Assembly: GCA_958510825.1 (NCBI GenBank)
Contig: OY294044.1
Coordinates: 73,358,095-73,422,094, forward strand
Source: Brachypterus glaber
Taxonomy: Eukaryota; Arthropoda; Insecta; Coleoptera; Kateretidae
Reading direction: 5' to 3'
DNA length: 64,000 nucleotides
The translations under genes were made by a program, and so were the position numbers. Below are positions 1-10,332 of this stretch, piece after piece. The notes below the pieces were generated by a model that was given only the letters and a program-made list of their open reading frames with translations, searched no databases and was not told the DNA's origin. The stretch's first letter is position 1. Each line of letters opens with the position of its first letter.

Positions 1-212
1 TAACGCGAATAAGAGTTAACTTTAAATAAGGAAAAGCTTAACCGTAAAGAGTAACTGTCAAAAGATTTCTATATAACTTTTAAATGTTTTGGAGAACATA
101 CAGAACTTTGCATCCTGGAGGCAGGCTTTTCTTATTTAAAAGGCCTTGTTATAATAAATATAGCATAAATTTTACCCTAAGTGTGCAGTATCATTCATTA
201 ATATGAATTATA
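1..212. other. AT-rich sequence, nothing recognised
   Basis: No coding potential, repeat or structured element recognised before the MITE that begins at 213. Confidence 0.5.
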
Positions 213-660
213 CAGTGCGGTCCAAAAGTCACCCCCCCCCCCTCTTAACTTTTGAAGGAGTTGAGATATCGATTTCAAATTTAGAGCTCTTAAATAAGAC
301 AACTTAAACTATCTTTAAGCATATATTTGATACTTTTATCTCTTAAAATGTGGGCAGGGGGACATGGGGGGATTTTTTTTTTATATAACCATATATTTTT
401 AAGTTTTTTAAACATTTTTTTTAAGGTTTTGATTTTTCAGTTTTTTGTGCTAAAAAAATAAATTTTTAAGTTTTTTTTTGTTAATTTTTATTTATGTCAA
501 CTAAAATTAGTTGATAAGTATAATTTATTTTTTTTCATTATGAAATTTGGCATTTTTAAAAAATTGTTTGGATTTTTTAGAGAAATTTTGACAAAAATAC
601 CCATTTTCAACCCTATTTTAAACCCAAAAAAAAATGTTCAAAAAAAATAAAAAATACATA
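213..660 (+). mobile_element. MITE family 1 (CAGWGCGGTCC TIR), 5' part only
   Basis: Starts after a TA with CAGTGCGGTCCAAAAGTCAC, the same terminus as the complete copy at 26806-27518. The TIR and the AT-rich interior (blocks of T-runs, an ACTAAAATTAG-like core) can be followed to about 660, where similarity stops. There is no right TIR nearby, so it is truncated. A second partial copy in the same orientation with the opposite end lies at about 5590-6066; both contain the same interior blocks, so they are two copies and not one split element. Confidence 0.7.
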
Positions 661-1268
661 GGAATATCATATTGGAATCCAAGACTCAGAAAAAAACTTT
701 TTTTTGTGGGCCTGTGTAGTTTAGTAAAAATGACTAAGTGAACCATTCATTAAAATTTGTTAAACTTTTCACAGTTTTAGTGTTTTCCTATATACATATA
801 AGTTATTAATAATAGGTAGTGATCAGTAACTGGCATGCCAAAATTTAAAAGGTGCTTCTATATTTAAAAATATAAAAAAGATTCTATAAAGCATCAATTA
901 ATAAATATTTTATTGGGGCAATTTTTAATTCTTATTTTTAATGCTCAGAAGGTGAAATTATCTCTTTAATTATAATTTTCTCGATAACGGTTGATTCTAC
1001 GGTATTATACGGGAACCATGTTTATTTATTTTTAAAGGGAAATCATAGCCTGTTGATAAAATACTCGATAAAATATTAGAAAGTCCAAACGAAAAACCAG
1101 GGGCGAAAAAGTTTGGGGCAAATATGTGAGAAAGTAATTTTTCGCGACACTGTTTAAAGTTACCAAATAAAAATTAAACAGTATAATAGTCTTTATCAAT
1201 GTTAAGGCATGTTCAAAAATATTTATTGGGTTTTACAAGATTCCAGAGATAATAAATAATAGTATATT

Positions 1269-1399
1269 CCCTATTGAAAATGACGGGTCTGCGCGGATAT
1301 AAATGTTGCATAGACCGGACTTGAGCGGGTGAATTTAATCCGCTCAAGTCCGGTTTATGCACCATTTATACCCGCCCAGACCCGTCATTTTCAGCAGGG
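1269..1399. mobile_element. 131-bp palindromic MITE (CCCTATTGAAAATGACGGG)
   Basis: Near-perfect hairpin. The left arm starts CCCTATTGAAAATGACGGGT and the right arm ends ACCCGTCATTTTCAGCAGGG. The centre carries paired GACTTGAGCGG / CCGCTCAAGTC blocks. A 5'-truncated second copy lies at about 4962-5060. No coding capacity. The superfamily is not determinable from what is visible. Confidence 0.75.
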
Positions 1400-1412
1400 T
1401 TGTTTTACTAAC

Positions 1413-1507
1413 AGGAAAAGTGAAGCTTATTTTACTAGTCTGTAGAATTTACGGACGACGCAAGCGGAGTCCGGAAACTACAGACGAGTAAAAAAAACAC
1501 TTTTCCT
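1413..1507. repeat. CpG-headed hairpin repeat
   Basis: The outer stem is AGGAAAAGTG / CACTTTTCCT, the middle stem TTTACT..GTCTGTAG / CTACAGAC..AGTAAA, and the head a GC-rich CGGAC..CGCAAGCG..GTCCG. It is one of about a dozen hairpins in the window with this architecture. Confidence 0.6.
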
Positions 1508-1925
1508 CTGAGTGAAACATACTACTTTTTCTTCAATATGTTTTTTTTTAATATTAAGTTTTTGCACAGCATCTCGAGTCAACCACCTGTTTACATAATA
1601 AACAAACAAGTTTGAAGTATGGCTGTCATCAAAGTCAAAGAGGGCTGCCGCCAGTGGTGGTTTTGCTAACTAACTTTTTTTTACGGCATTGAACTCATTT
1701 TTTTACTGTACAAAAATAGATCACTTCTAACTAGTATGTTTAGTTATAAAATATGAACATTTTAGTACGCTTGAGGAAAAAAACTTTTTTTAGACGCACC
1801 CTTAGGGGGGCTGTAGCTCCCTTATAAGCTTAGGGTTCATTTTCAGACGAAACTTTATGGAAACTTCTTTTCATATTTTTTAATGCACCGTTTAAATTTT
1901 GGAATGCCAGTTAAAGATCACCCTG

Positions 1926-2332
1926 TATATAGTATATACAGTAAAGTTTATAAATTCTGATTTGAATGGTAATTTCAAATTTTTGATATTGAAGTATTAA
2001 GTTTAAACCGTCTTTCTCCTTGCAAAAAAAGCAAAAGCAAAAGAATGCCAATACGTAATACGTAATTATGTTATTGCAGTTTTTGTCTAAAAATATGGAT
2101 AAATTTAAAAAAGTCCAAAATGATCAAAATTTGCGTTATGTAATACTTGAACGTTCCCTTAGTAATGACTTTTACTATGTATAATTGTGAATTGTGAAAA
2201 TGCACAACCCATTAAAAAAAAGGCTCTAATTCTATTAAGCGTAATTAGTTAGAACGTGTAAAAAGCCCATAAAAGAAATGGGGAAATTGCTTCAGTTAAC
2301 AGGTGCAGGGTGACTCCGATTTGAATAAATAA
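1926..2332. other. Intervening AT-rich sequence
   Basis: No gene or defined repeat recognised. Confidence 0.5.
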
Positions 2333-3342
2333 CACCGGCACACAAAAAAAAATCTCGAGTGCTGCAGACCAGACTAGTCAATTCTTACATATTTTGAGCG
2401 CTAAATTTGAATCCAAGGTCAGAATTTAAAAGTTAGCCTTCACTCTTTTTCTTACCTCAAAAAACTTTTTTGGTAAATTTTATGCTGTTATGAAAAAACA
2501 CGAGTTAGTTTCGAAATTCTTACAGTGGATTCAAATGCAGAAGTTTAAATTATATAAAAAAGTTGTTGGCAAAGTTACATTAAAGGGGGATAATACCACA
2601 GTAATGCATGATAATATCACTTGCACGCAGGCCAAATGCCCATTGTGCATACTACCTTCTGTGGACTTTTTATGTGACTTCCGAACCACAGTTTTTGTCC
2701 AACAATTCTTTTTTTTTTATAGGAATTGAACAAACTATTATTTCTGCCACCTAGTTTAATCTAAGGCAAATAGATTAAAATTCAACAACTCAGGATAAGA
2801 CCGCAAAGAGAGCATCCTTACTGTATAGTCGGCCACATTCTCCAAGGAGAGTAGCCATACTGTGTAGACCTGGGATCCTTTGCTAAGGACCCTGAGATCA
2901 TAATAGTCGGCCACAATTCTCCATGCCACAAAGATAGCAGCCATAATGTACAGTCGGACACAAATCTCAATGTCCCATCGCATGAACTAAATAATTTGTC
3001 TTCCACCGTGGGGACTCGAACCCACGCTCTAGCCGTGACGAAGTAAATATGAAATGCTTAAATCGCCACGGCCATCCCGAGTACCAAGTTTCAAGCAAAT
3101 CCAAATAACTTAAAAAATCTAATCCGCCATATTGGATCAGCCATTTTTAATTTTGGAAAATTGGCACCAGATTCGTAATCAGCGACCACAAAAATCCCTG
3201 AATATCAAGTTTCAAGAAAATCCGAGCAACTTTGAACGCTAACTTTTGATATGACCTCGGATTCAGATTCAGTGACCGAAATACGTAAGAATTGACTAGT
3301 CTGGTCTGTCGCACTTGAGATTATTTTTTTTGTGTGCAGGTG
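2333..3342. mobile_element. 1.0-kb TIR element (CACCKGCACAC TIR) with nested SINE
   Basis: The left terminus CACCGGCACACAAAAAAA continues into CAGACCAGACTAGTCAATTC; the right terminus carries GAATTGACTAGTCTGGTCTG and ends in GTGTGCAGGTG. The inverted repeats are about 65 nt. TAA on both sides (2330-2332, 3343-3345) could be a target duplication. The interior holds CATATTGGATCAGCC-type repeat sequence and a minus-strand tRNA-headed SINE. No transposase is visible, so it is non-autonomous. Confidence 0.7.
2715..3086 (-). mobile_element. tRNA-derived SINE (head at 3003-3086)
   Basis: On the minus strand the head reads GGGATGGCCGTGGCGATTTA (A-box-like), then about 50 nt later GTGGGTTCGAGTCCCCAC, a clean B box/T-arm. 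Pol III internal promoter boxes in this arrangement are typical of tRNA-derived SINEs. The body (to about 2715) contains an internal duplication around GGCCGACTAT and ends in A/T-rich sequence. The 3' limit is approximate and the target duplication was not resolved. It could alternatively be a tRNA pseudogene fused to unrelated repeat. Confidence 0.6.
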
Positions 3343-3517
3343 TAATTAAAGCAATTTATTTATTTTATTACCTGGTAGGTTCTTAAAATTGCACTTTGAT
3401 TTTCTCCGTAGTGAAAACATCTAACGGATTCGTTTATCAGTCGGATGTTTTTTCAATTAAATTGCACAGCCCAACAAGGATTTGTGTTCTGTTGTTTTTT
3501 TTATTTTCTGGCTTAGT

Positions 3518-3990
3518 AAAGACCCGCTGACGAGGGGCGTTTCACTGACCTATTTTTGTACATGTATTGTAAATAATGTACATTATTTACAATATTGTAC
3601 GAATAATGTAAATAATGTAAGAAAAATGTAGTACTGTAAGGTAATGTCGAAATAATGTAAATAATGTCTAAAAATGTAGTACTGTAGAATACTGTCGAAA
3701 TAATGTCGGTAATGTAAGTAATGTCCACTTAATGTAAAGTACTGTAGGGTAATGTACGAGGCAGACGCGGACTGGCTTTTTACGGCACAGTCGGAAAAAT
3801 ATTAAAAAAGGCCTGTAAACGGCTCAGAATCCATAAAAAATTGGAAAATCGAGAGCCCGGTATAGCCAAAATAGACCAAATGGCCGTGTGAGGGCCTGTT
3901 TAGTACTGGGGCCCGGTCGGCTTTTGACGACCCTGCCTTACGCCCAGTCCGCCACTGGTACGAGGTAATGTAGGATGTTAGGTGAAGATT
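3518..3990. repeat. TAATGTA-type minisatellite, copy 1 (interrupted)
   Basis: Begins with GCTGACGAGGGGCGTTTCAC, then dozens of short degenerate units of the form TAATGTA / TACTGTA / TAATGTCG up to 3753, and resumes at 3958 after a hAT MITE insertion. The same lead-in and repeat occur inverted at about 6430-6665. Such an array at the end of a conserved lead-in suggests the tip of a mobile element rather than a simple satellite. Confidence 0.65.
3762..3957. mobile_element. 196-bp hAT-superfamily MITE
   Basis: TIRs are CAGACGCGGACTGGC on the left and GCCCAGTCCGCCACTG on the right. It is flanked by a perfect 8-bp duplication, GTACGAGG, at 3754-3761 and 3958-3965. An 8-bp target duplication with CAG-starting TIRs is diagnostic of hAT. 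The interior has no coding capacity and is GC-richer than its surroundings. It inserted into the minisatellite. Confidence 0.9.
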
Positions 3991-4507
3991 AACATAAATT
4001 TAGGTTAATATATGTATAAAAATATATTAATAAACAAGCCGTGAAGATATGTAATGCTACGCATTCCAGTATATATCATTCACAGTACATTGTATAATTT
4101 TCTCAAATACTTTAAAAAAAATTAAAACAAAAAAAAATAGTTTTTTTTTAATTTTATTTTGGAAAACGAAAAATAAAAAAAAATAAATAATTAACTTGAA
4201 ATTTGTAACACGTAAAAAATACTGCTGCCAAGAAAATATTACTTTCCCCTACAGGCCTGAAAAATTAATTTAAAAAATTATTATTTTGAAAAAAAAAATA
4301 TCCCTTAATAGAATTAGATCCTGAGGGTTTTCCGTCTCGCTCAAAATGAATTTATTCTTTTTTAAATTCTTGATTCATATAACCCATAGGACCACCCATA
4401 TTTACCAATTTTTATCAGCTAATTAAAAAAATATCAATAGTGCTGTCAACAAAATAATACTTTTCCCTTTAGGCCTAGGTTTATTTAAACCAAAAAAACT
4501 AAAGAAA

Positions 4508-4692
4508 TATATAATATACACCCCTTTTGAGATTATACAAGACATAGAAAACAAAGACAGAACGATTAGATCAAGGCTGACGTGATTGTAGTGGGATGCG
4601 ATACGCTGTGTTTTATAAAAAAAAACACGTCAGCCTCGATCTTTGTTTTCTCCGTTTAGTATAATTTCAAACGGGCTGTATATTATATTTTT
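4508..4692. repeat. Imperfect hairpin repeat
   Basis: The outer arms pair TATAATATACACCCCTTTTG with CAAACGGGCTGTATATTATA. The inner arms pair GAAAACAAAGA..GATCAAGGCTGACGTG with CACGTCAGCCTCGATC..TTTGTTTTC, around a head containing GATGCGATACGC. Same design as the other CpG-headed hairpins. Confidence 0.6.
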
Positions 4693-4961
4693 AAATAATA
4701 AAATATATATGATATATTTATTTTTTTTTAAATACCCCATTACATACATACAATACATTACCCCATCTGATTTTTCCAAAAACAATCCCAGCCTAGAACT
4801 CTGGTTAAGTATGCTTAGCTTGCTAGCAAACTGTGATCAAAATAAAAAACGTCAAGAAGCGTAAAAAAAGCAATTCAAGGGTGGAGATAGATTTTTTTAA
4901 ATATTAAATTGTTTTCTATGAGTCCCAAAACCCCTATGTGCGAATTTTTATCACTTCCCTT

Positions 4962-5060
4962 CTGAAAATGAACCGGACTTGAGCGGATGAAGTTTACCCG
5001 CTCAAGTCCGGTCTGTGCAACATTTATACCCGCGCAAACCTGTCATTTTCAATAGGGTTA
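4962..5060. mobile_element. Truncated copy of the 131-bp palindromic MITE
   Basis: Matches 1269-1399 from the central CCGGACTTGAGCGG to the terminal TGTCATTTTCAATAGGG; the outer part of the left arm is missing. Confidence 0.7.
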
Positions 5061-5079
5061 ATTATAAAAATATAAATAC

Positions 5080-5335
5080 GAGTGGTTCCACTACCTTAAA
5101 AGGGGAAGGCAGAATTTTTTAAATATCAAATTCGTTTTCACAAAGACGAAAAACCCCAGGTTCCAACTCTTCAGGTTACTAAATATATATATAAATGAGG
5201 TGGTTCTACCCCATTAAGGGCTAAGGATATAATTTATTTAATATCAAATTCATTTTAAGCGAGTCTCAAAACCTCCAAATATCAATTTTTGTAAATAGTA
5301 AACGAAAATATATTATTTCTCTAACTTTCCCCTTA
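5080..5335. repeat. Two-plus tandem units of about 115 bp
   Basis: Successive blocks share GGTTCYAC..TTAA-GGG-AAGG, then TTTAAATATCAAATTCRTTTT and ACGAAAAACCCC / TCTCAAAACCTCC. The units are diverged. Similar 'cagattcactttcaacaacctcaaaaacccc' units recur at 16015-16260. Confidence 0.5.
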
Positions 5336-5479
5336 TAAAATTATTAGGGTCGGTTATCTCGGAATCTGAACCAACGATTTTTTTTTCTTAACGGATTTGG
5401 ATTCAGCGTCAAAAAATATGTAAGAAAACATTAAAATAAAGTTCGCATAAAACCCTTGTAAACTAGTGTAATCAACCTA

Positions 5480-5575
5480 TGGTTTAAATTTGAAGTCTTT
5501 AGCCCAAAGCGTTCTTGAGTTATTGTGGTCACAATTTTCCCGGACACAGACCCGACAGACCGACTGAGAGACAGA
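5480..5575 (+). repeat. Conserved 'GTTCTYGAGTTAT..' motif with GACAGACCGAC tail
   Basis: Carries AGCGTTCTTGAGTTATTGTG, GTCACAATTTTCCCGGACAC and then a GACAGACCGACTGAG tail. Related copies are near 11096-11170, 16540-16610, 57570-57660 (opposite strand) and 59640-59690. It marks an old interspersed repeat, probably the end of a transposon family. Confidence 0.5.
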
Positions 5576-5589
5576 ATTTTTTTTGACGG

Positions 5590-6066
5590 AAATCATATAA
5601 TTTGGATATAAAACGTCCAGGTTTTTGTAGGTTTTATTTTTTTAAATTTATTTACTAAAAAATGCGATTTTTTGTTTTTTTTGCAACATTTTATTAATAT
5701 CATTTAAAATTAGTTTAAAAGTATAATTGACATAAAATAAACCACTTTTCAAAAATTGTTTAATTTTTTTAAAGAAATTTTAACAAAATTTCCCATTTTT
5801 AAACCTATTTTAAAACCACAAAAATTGCTCCCAAAAAATAAAAAAATATTTGGTTAAATAGAGAATTTTATAAGCTTTAAAATAACATATCACACAAATC
5901 CCCTTTCTATTTTAAAAAAATACCCCCCCTTGCCCCCCTGTCACCATTGTGCCATATAAAATATGTACCAAAAAGTTATTTGGATTATGTTATTTAGGTG
6001 TTTTTCAAGTTGATATCTTAATTCGTTTAAAAGTTAATAAAGGGGGCGGACTTTAGACATGCACTG
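5590..6066 (+). mobile_element. MITE family 1, 3' part only
   Basis: Interior blocks (AAAATTAGTTTAAAAGTATAAT, AATAGAGAATTTTATAAGCT) match the 26806-27518 copy. The right terminus is AAAGGGGGCGGACTTTAGAC..GCACTG followed by TA at 6067-6068. The left TIR is absent. Confidence 0.7.
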
Positions 6067-6425
6067 TATAATGTTAAAAGATAATGGGTTCGGGGATCGA
6101 CGAACAGGTCAGGGGAGCTCAACAAAGATTCTAGGGGACCTATTCTTCAGGGTGCTTAAACCAAGGCTAGGGAGGCCTTGGCACGTACTATTTTAATCTA
6201 AGAATGGAACTCTTGGAACTCGACAAAAAAAAACTAAAAAAAAATACATTTTTGTTTTCTTACATGACAGACATTTGAAAACTACTACATAATATTAAAT
6301 TCCGTACTTTTTATTACACATTATACATCAGGTACACAAAAATGATTAAAAATAATATTAAAACCACCAGAAGTAAACAACACTGCCGAAATTTTATAGG
6401 TGTCACGTGGTCTTTGAGCGATCTG
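6067..6425. other. Intergenic, slightly GC-richer block at 6085-6225
   Basis: A block with GGTTCGGGGATCGACGAAC and AGGCTAGGGAGGCCTTGG stands out in composition from its surroundings but has no open frame or recognisable family. Confidence 0.4.
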
Positions 6426-6429
6426 AGTA

Positions 6430-6665
6430 GACGAAATAATGTAAATACTGTAGGAGAGCATGCGCATTAATAAAAATAATGTAAATAATGTAGGTACTGT
6501 CGTAATGTCAATTAATGTCAGGTACTGTAGAATAATGTAAGTAATGTAACGTAATGTACGGTAATGTACAGTATTGTAAGTAATGTAAGGTAATGTCAAT
6601 GTAATGTAAAGTACTGTCGATGAAAACGTACATGTATTGTAAAGGTGAAACGCCCCTCGCCCGCT
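6430..6665. repeat. TAATGTA-type minisatellite, copy 2 (inverted)
   Basis: Degenerate TAATGTA / TACTGTAG / TAATGTCA units end in GTACATGTATTGTAAAGGTG and AAACGCCCCTCGCCCGCTGA. The end sequence is the reverse complement of the lead-in of copy 1 (3518-3570), so the two arrays face each other 2.5 kb apart. Confidence 0.65.
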
Positions 6666-7107
6666 GACTACCAAACAAGCATTGTTTTGTTTCCATCACG
6701 AATAATTTTTTTCAGCTATAAGCCATGCCAAAAATCTCATTCTTTAACTTAAACTGTAGAATTTTTAAGTTATGGTTATTGCTCTACATCAACATAATCA
6801 AAAGAAGCCATCTGACACATTTTTAGAAAGATCGAAACAAAACTAAAATTTTGGACCACCCTAATGGAGCGGATTTTTTTTTTAATTTTTTATTATTTTA
6901 TTCAAAATCAGCGGTAACAAAAATAGTCGTATGCAAAAATTCCCAATTTTGTCCCTGTTTTTTTTTTTTTCGTGGCTCAATGTGCATGGACAAAAACGGA
7001 AGTTATAAAATTAGCTATCAGATCCAAATCAACTTTCAAAAGTTGAAAATTTGTTGGCCTGTGGTATTTATTTAAACGTTTTTTTTTTTCTTCTTTGGTA
7101 AATAAAC
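6666..7107. other. Intergenic AT-rich sequence
   Basis: No gene or defined repeat recognised. Confidence 0.5.
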
Positions 7108-7730
7108 CGTTTATAAGTTTTATTTTACTCTGATGAATACAGCTAATATAGTCGAAATATGTACAAGTACAGCTATAACTTTAATAACTATTATTCATGG
7201 GACCAATACGCATCTCTCGATACCTTTTTTATAAAAACGAGTTATTTATTTGTGCTCTTTATAAATCCCTCTTAATAGCAGCCCAAATATGCAAAATATG
7301 GACTCTTATATAACCCATGTCACCCGCGGTATCAAGACAAAGGGTTTGACACCTCAATTGATAAATTCGGATAAGGCGTTTAGGCTGTAGAGCAAATTCC
7401 TTATTTTATGCTGATGATAAAACGAATAAGTCGAATATAGTTAAAACGTGGACAAATACATCTATACTACTTTTGATACCTCATTTATAAAAATCGGATG
7501 AGATTTTCATTTTTGTTCTTTATTAATCCCTGATAATGACAGACCAAATAGGCGAAACGCGGATTTTTATATAGCCTATGTCACCCGCGGTATGAAGATT
7601 AATCGTTTGACACTTCAGTTGTCAAATTCGGATTAGGCGTTTAGGCGGTAGGGCAAATTTCTTATTTTATGCTAATAATAAAACGAATAAATCGAATATA
7701 GTGGAAACGTAGGCAGATACATCTATAACT
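7108..7730. repeat. Diverged tandem repeat, period about 260-280 bp
   Basis: A block beginning TTATTTTAYDCTGATGATAA..CGAATA and containing TATGTCACCCGCGGTATSAAG and AAATTCGGATWAGGCGTTTA occurs at about 7119, 7401 and 7662. Two full units and part of a third are present. Function unknown; satellite-like or the interior of a larger element. Confidence 0.65.
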
Positions 7731-7794
7731 GAGGAGCAGATTAACTATATGCATTTTGTCCGAGGGGTCCCGCAATAATGAAGGAGACGACGCA

Positions 7795-7895
7795 CTTGGC
7801 CAGGAAGTCTGGGAAGTCTCTAGGAAGTCTCAGGAAGTCCGGGAAGTTTTTGAGAAGTCGCAGGAAGTCTCAGGAAGTCTGGGAAGTCTTTAGTC
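7795..7895 (+). repeat. GGAAGTCTC minisatellite, block 1
   Basis: About ten degenerate 9-11-bp units of the form (A/G)GGAAGTCTCA. A second, longer block lies at 8835-9025 and a weak one at 32700-32850. Confidence 0.7.
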
Positions 7896-8334
7896 GTTTA
7901 GTCGTTATTTTAATAAAAATACTTGGAAAATACGGTGTAATTTACCCCCTGCACACGCGCCGTGTAAGTGGCGTGGTTTTCGGCATATCGGCAGCACACT
8001 TCATTTTGTCTATTTCGCGAGAAAGTGATCGATTTTTAAAAATTAAGGTGTTTTTGTTTATACCGAGGTTTATACTTTATACTAAACTATAAAAATAAAT
8101 AATTAAACTTTTAAATAAATAGGAGATATAGTTTTATTACACAAAAAAATAAATGTCTGCCCAAGTTTCTACCATAAATTACGCAAAATTTGGCCAGAGG
8201 TAACCTCTTCCTACCTCGTAACGCAATTTCTTATAATTTCTCATTAAAATTCTACATGGTGTAACGCTGTATTCGACCCCACCTAAACCCTTTATGTACT
8301 TTGTGAACGAATTCATTGGGTTTGTTTTTTTGTC

Positions 8335-8432
8335 GAAAATCTCAGTTCTAAACTGGTTCGGAACTGGCGCAGTTGCAACTGGGCAGTGCTCAATGGCAAC
8401 TGCGCACGTTCCGAACCAATTCAGAACTGCTA
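8335..8432. repeat. Imperfect hairpin, about 98 bp
   Basis: AGTTCTAAACTGGTTCGGAAC..GCAGTTGC pairs with GCAACTGCGCACGTTCCGAA and the following CCAATTCAGAACT. GC-rich compared with its surroundings; no terminal duplication resolved. Confidence 0.6.
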
Positions 8433-8834
8433 TTTTCGGAAAACAATATAAACCTAAATAAACCGATTGTTTCATGTTTTTACTTAGTCACAGAATGATC
8501 ATCATACCTCGGGCAAAAGCGGGTATAAATTCAGCACTGCAGTGCACTGATAAGAAGCAGCTGCAAGACGGCTGACCCCACTCCACAAGAACGCAACGCT
8601 AGTAAATCTATGATAAAAGTTAAAAAAGATGACAAAAGATGAATAATAATAGCTTGCAATTGCCCGGGCACTGTAAATCATTATCCGTGATAATAATTAT
8701 GATAATTGTAATTATTATTATTAAATTAGGTCCTTATAAAATAATCTGATCCGAAAACTAACTTTAATAATAAATCCCTGAATAAAAAATTCGCGGGCTA
8801 AATTTAAAAATCACGCATGCGTAGAATTGCAGAA

Positions 8835-9025
8835 AGTTGTTAGAAGTCTTTAGGAAGTCACTATAAATCTTTGGGAAGTCGGAGGAAGTCTCAGGAAGTT
8901 TCAGGAAATCTCAGGAAGTCGTAAGAAGTCTTAGGAAATCTCAGGAAGTCGTAAGAAGTCTTAGGAAATCTTTGAGAAGTCCGGGAAGTTTTTGAAAATT
9001 ATAGGAAGTCTTAGGAAATCTTTCG
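8835..9025 (+). repeat. GGAAGTCTC minisatellite, block 2
   Basis: About sixteen degenerate units (GAAGTCTTAGGAAATCTCAG and relatives), including a perfect local higher-order repeat of TCAGGAAGTCGTAAGAAGTC. Separated from block 1 by about 940 bp. Confidence 0.7.
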
Positions 9026-9572
9026 ATTTTGTCCACTTTTTACAATTTTCAGAAATTAACAAAAACTGTTACAAATTTGTGGTTTAATTTATGAAACAAA
9101 ATAAAATGCCAAAACATGCAATAAAAAATACTTATTCAGTGATGTATATGGCTAAAATCTTGCTTAGGTAGTTTTCAAAAAAAAAAAAAATAATAATAAA
9201 TATGTACCTAGGATAAACTGCAGTTTGCTTGTCTGTCTGTGTGAAGTGTCCTTTACTGCAATGGTGTTAGACGTCTTAAATAACAAACAAATCATAAAAG
9301 TATTATATTTTTTAAAAATAGGGAAATTTAAGTATTAATATTACATGTCATGAATATCATCTTCGTCACCGATATTTTCTTGATCTTCTTCGTCACTACA
9401 ATTTTGGATATTATGGTTTGTTATAATAACCATGTAAGCTCAGGATTATCTGTCCAATTTGGCCCTGAGAGTTCAACTAATAAGAGAGACTAGTAAATTT
9501 TTTAGGTTTTGAAGTGTCATATTTTTCTCATTTCTCATTCAAACTTTTTTGAGTGGTAATTATTTTTGTAGA
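9026..9572. other. Intergenic AT-rich sequence
   Basis: Nothing recognised apart from homopolymer A runs near 9178. Confidence 0.5.
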
Positions 9573-9650
9573 ATAAAGATAAAGATAAAGATAGTTTATT
9601 AACCATTTTGGATACAATAAGTACATATGGCTCGTCATATACAGTATTCG
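9573..9650 (-). mobile_element. Probable LINE 3' end fragment
   Basis: Read on the minus strand this ends with TGGTTAATAAACTATC and a (TTTATC)n / AAGAT-type simple-repeat tail, as LINE 3' ends with short tandem tails do. No coding part is attached. Confidence 0.4.
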
Positions 9651-9667
9651 GCGAATTTCTAGTTATA

Positions 9668-10332
9668 GTCCAGTCTTCAAGTTAATTAAAAAAAGCTTTA
9701 CCTGAAAATAAGTCAGTTTAGATTTTTGGTTTATTGGGTAGGGATTAAGACCCCAAATAAACTATTTTGCGACATTTTTTATTTTTCACAAAAAACGGAC
9801 TTTTTAACTTTTTTGTGTAATATATTTTTTTGTAAGACTTATAGCTAATTCGCGGCACCGTCTTAAACGTTACACTGTAGGGTTTTAGATTTTTCTTTAC
9901 GACTCGGTTAGGAAGGTTTTTTTATGCTTAATACAATGGCGATTCAATCAAAAATCGGTTTACTCGAAATAATAGGGCACAAATGTGTGAATTATTTAAA
10001 AAAAAAATGATTTTACGTTAATTAAAAAGAATTTTTTTAAATTTTTACCCAAAATGTTCTCAGGGGCATGCATAACCGACGATAAAGAACAATTTTGGTT
10101 TTTCGAAAAAAACATTAAAAATCTAAAAACGTATAGTGTAACTTTTAAGAGATATTTTAAAATCCGTTTTTTTTTTGTGAAAATCGTTGAAAAAATGAAA
10201 GTTTCAAATCGAGTTCAACGTTGCAAAATTGTTTTTTTATTCGCGGTCTTAAACCCTACCCAATAAACCGAAAATCAAAACTCCCTGAATTATTTCCGGG
10301 TGAAGCCTCTTTTATTAACCTGAAGACTGGAC
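9668..10332. mobile_element. 665-bp TIR element, TA target
   Basis: Left end GTCCAGTCTTCAAGTTAAT and right end ATTAACCTGAAGACTGGAC, flanked by TA (9666-9667, 10333-10334). The inverted similarity runs deep: TTGGTTTATTGGGTAGGG with CCCTACCCAATAAACCGA, then TTTTTCACAAAAAACGGA with TCCGTTTTTTTTTTGTGAAA. No real open frame. Probably a mariner-superfamily MITE. Confidence 0.75.

Larger units (their letters stand above)
813..1925. mobile_element. Diverged TIR element related to the DD41D family MITEs
   Basis: The left end (GTGATC..AACTGGCATGCC, then AAATTTAAAAGGTGC) and right end (GGCATTCC-type, reading GGAATGCCAGTT..GATCACCCTGTA) are inverted repeats of roughly 70 nt. The right end before CACCCTGTA, with the preceding 'GGGGCTGTAGCTCCCTTA' and AACTTTATGGAAACTT blocks, resembles the right half of the 30097-30829 MITE. 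The interior has the 'CCAGGGGCG' and 'GTTTGGGGCA' blocks seen in that copy. Two small hairpins (1269-1399, 1413-1507) are nested inside. Confidence 0.6.

Noticed and set aside
3003..3086. Functional tRNA gene
   Set aside because: Good T-arm but the acceptor and anticodon stems do not form convincingly; better explained as a SINE head.
3513..3728. Open frame in the TAATGTA minisatellite
   Set aside because: Its Y/T/I-rich repetitive translation simply reflects the DNA repeat; the same is true of frames at 6321-6699.
213..6066. A single 5.9-kb element bounded by CAGTGCGG..GCACTG termini
   Set aside because: Both ends carry the same interior blocks in the same orientation, so they are two truncated MITE copies.
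7108..7730. CRISPR-like or regulatory direct repeats
   Set aside because: Units of 260-280 bp with steady divergence are satellite-like; no short repeat-spacer pattern exists anywhere in the window.
8521..8560. TATAAA followed by a TCAG-type initiator as a core promoter
   Set aside because: No gene lies downstream and TATAAA is expected by chance in such AT-rich DNA.
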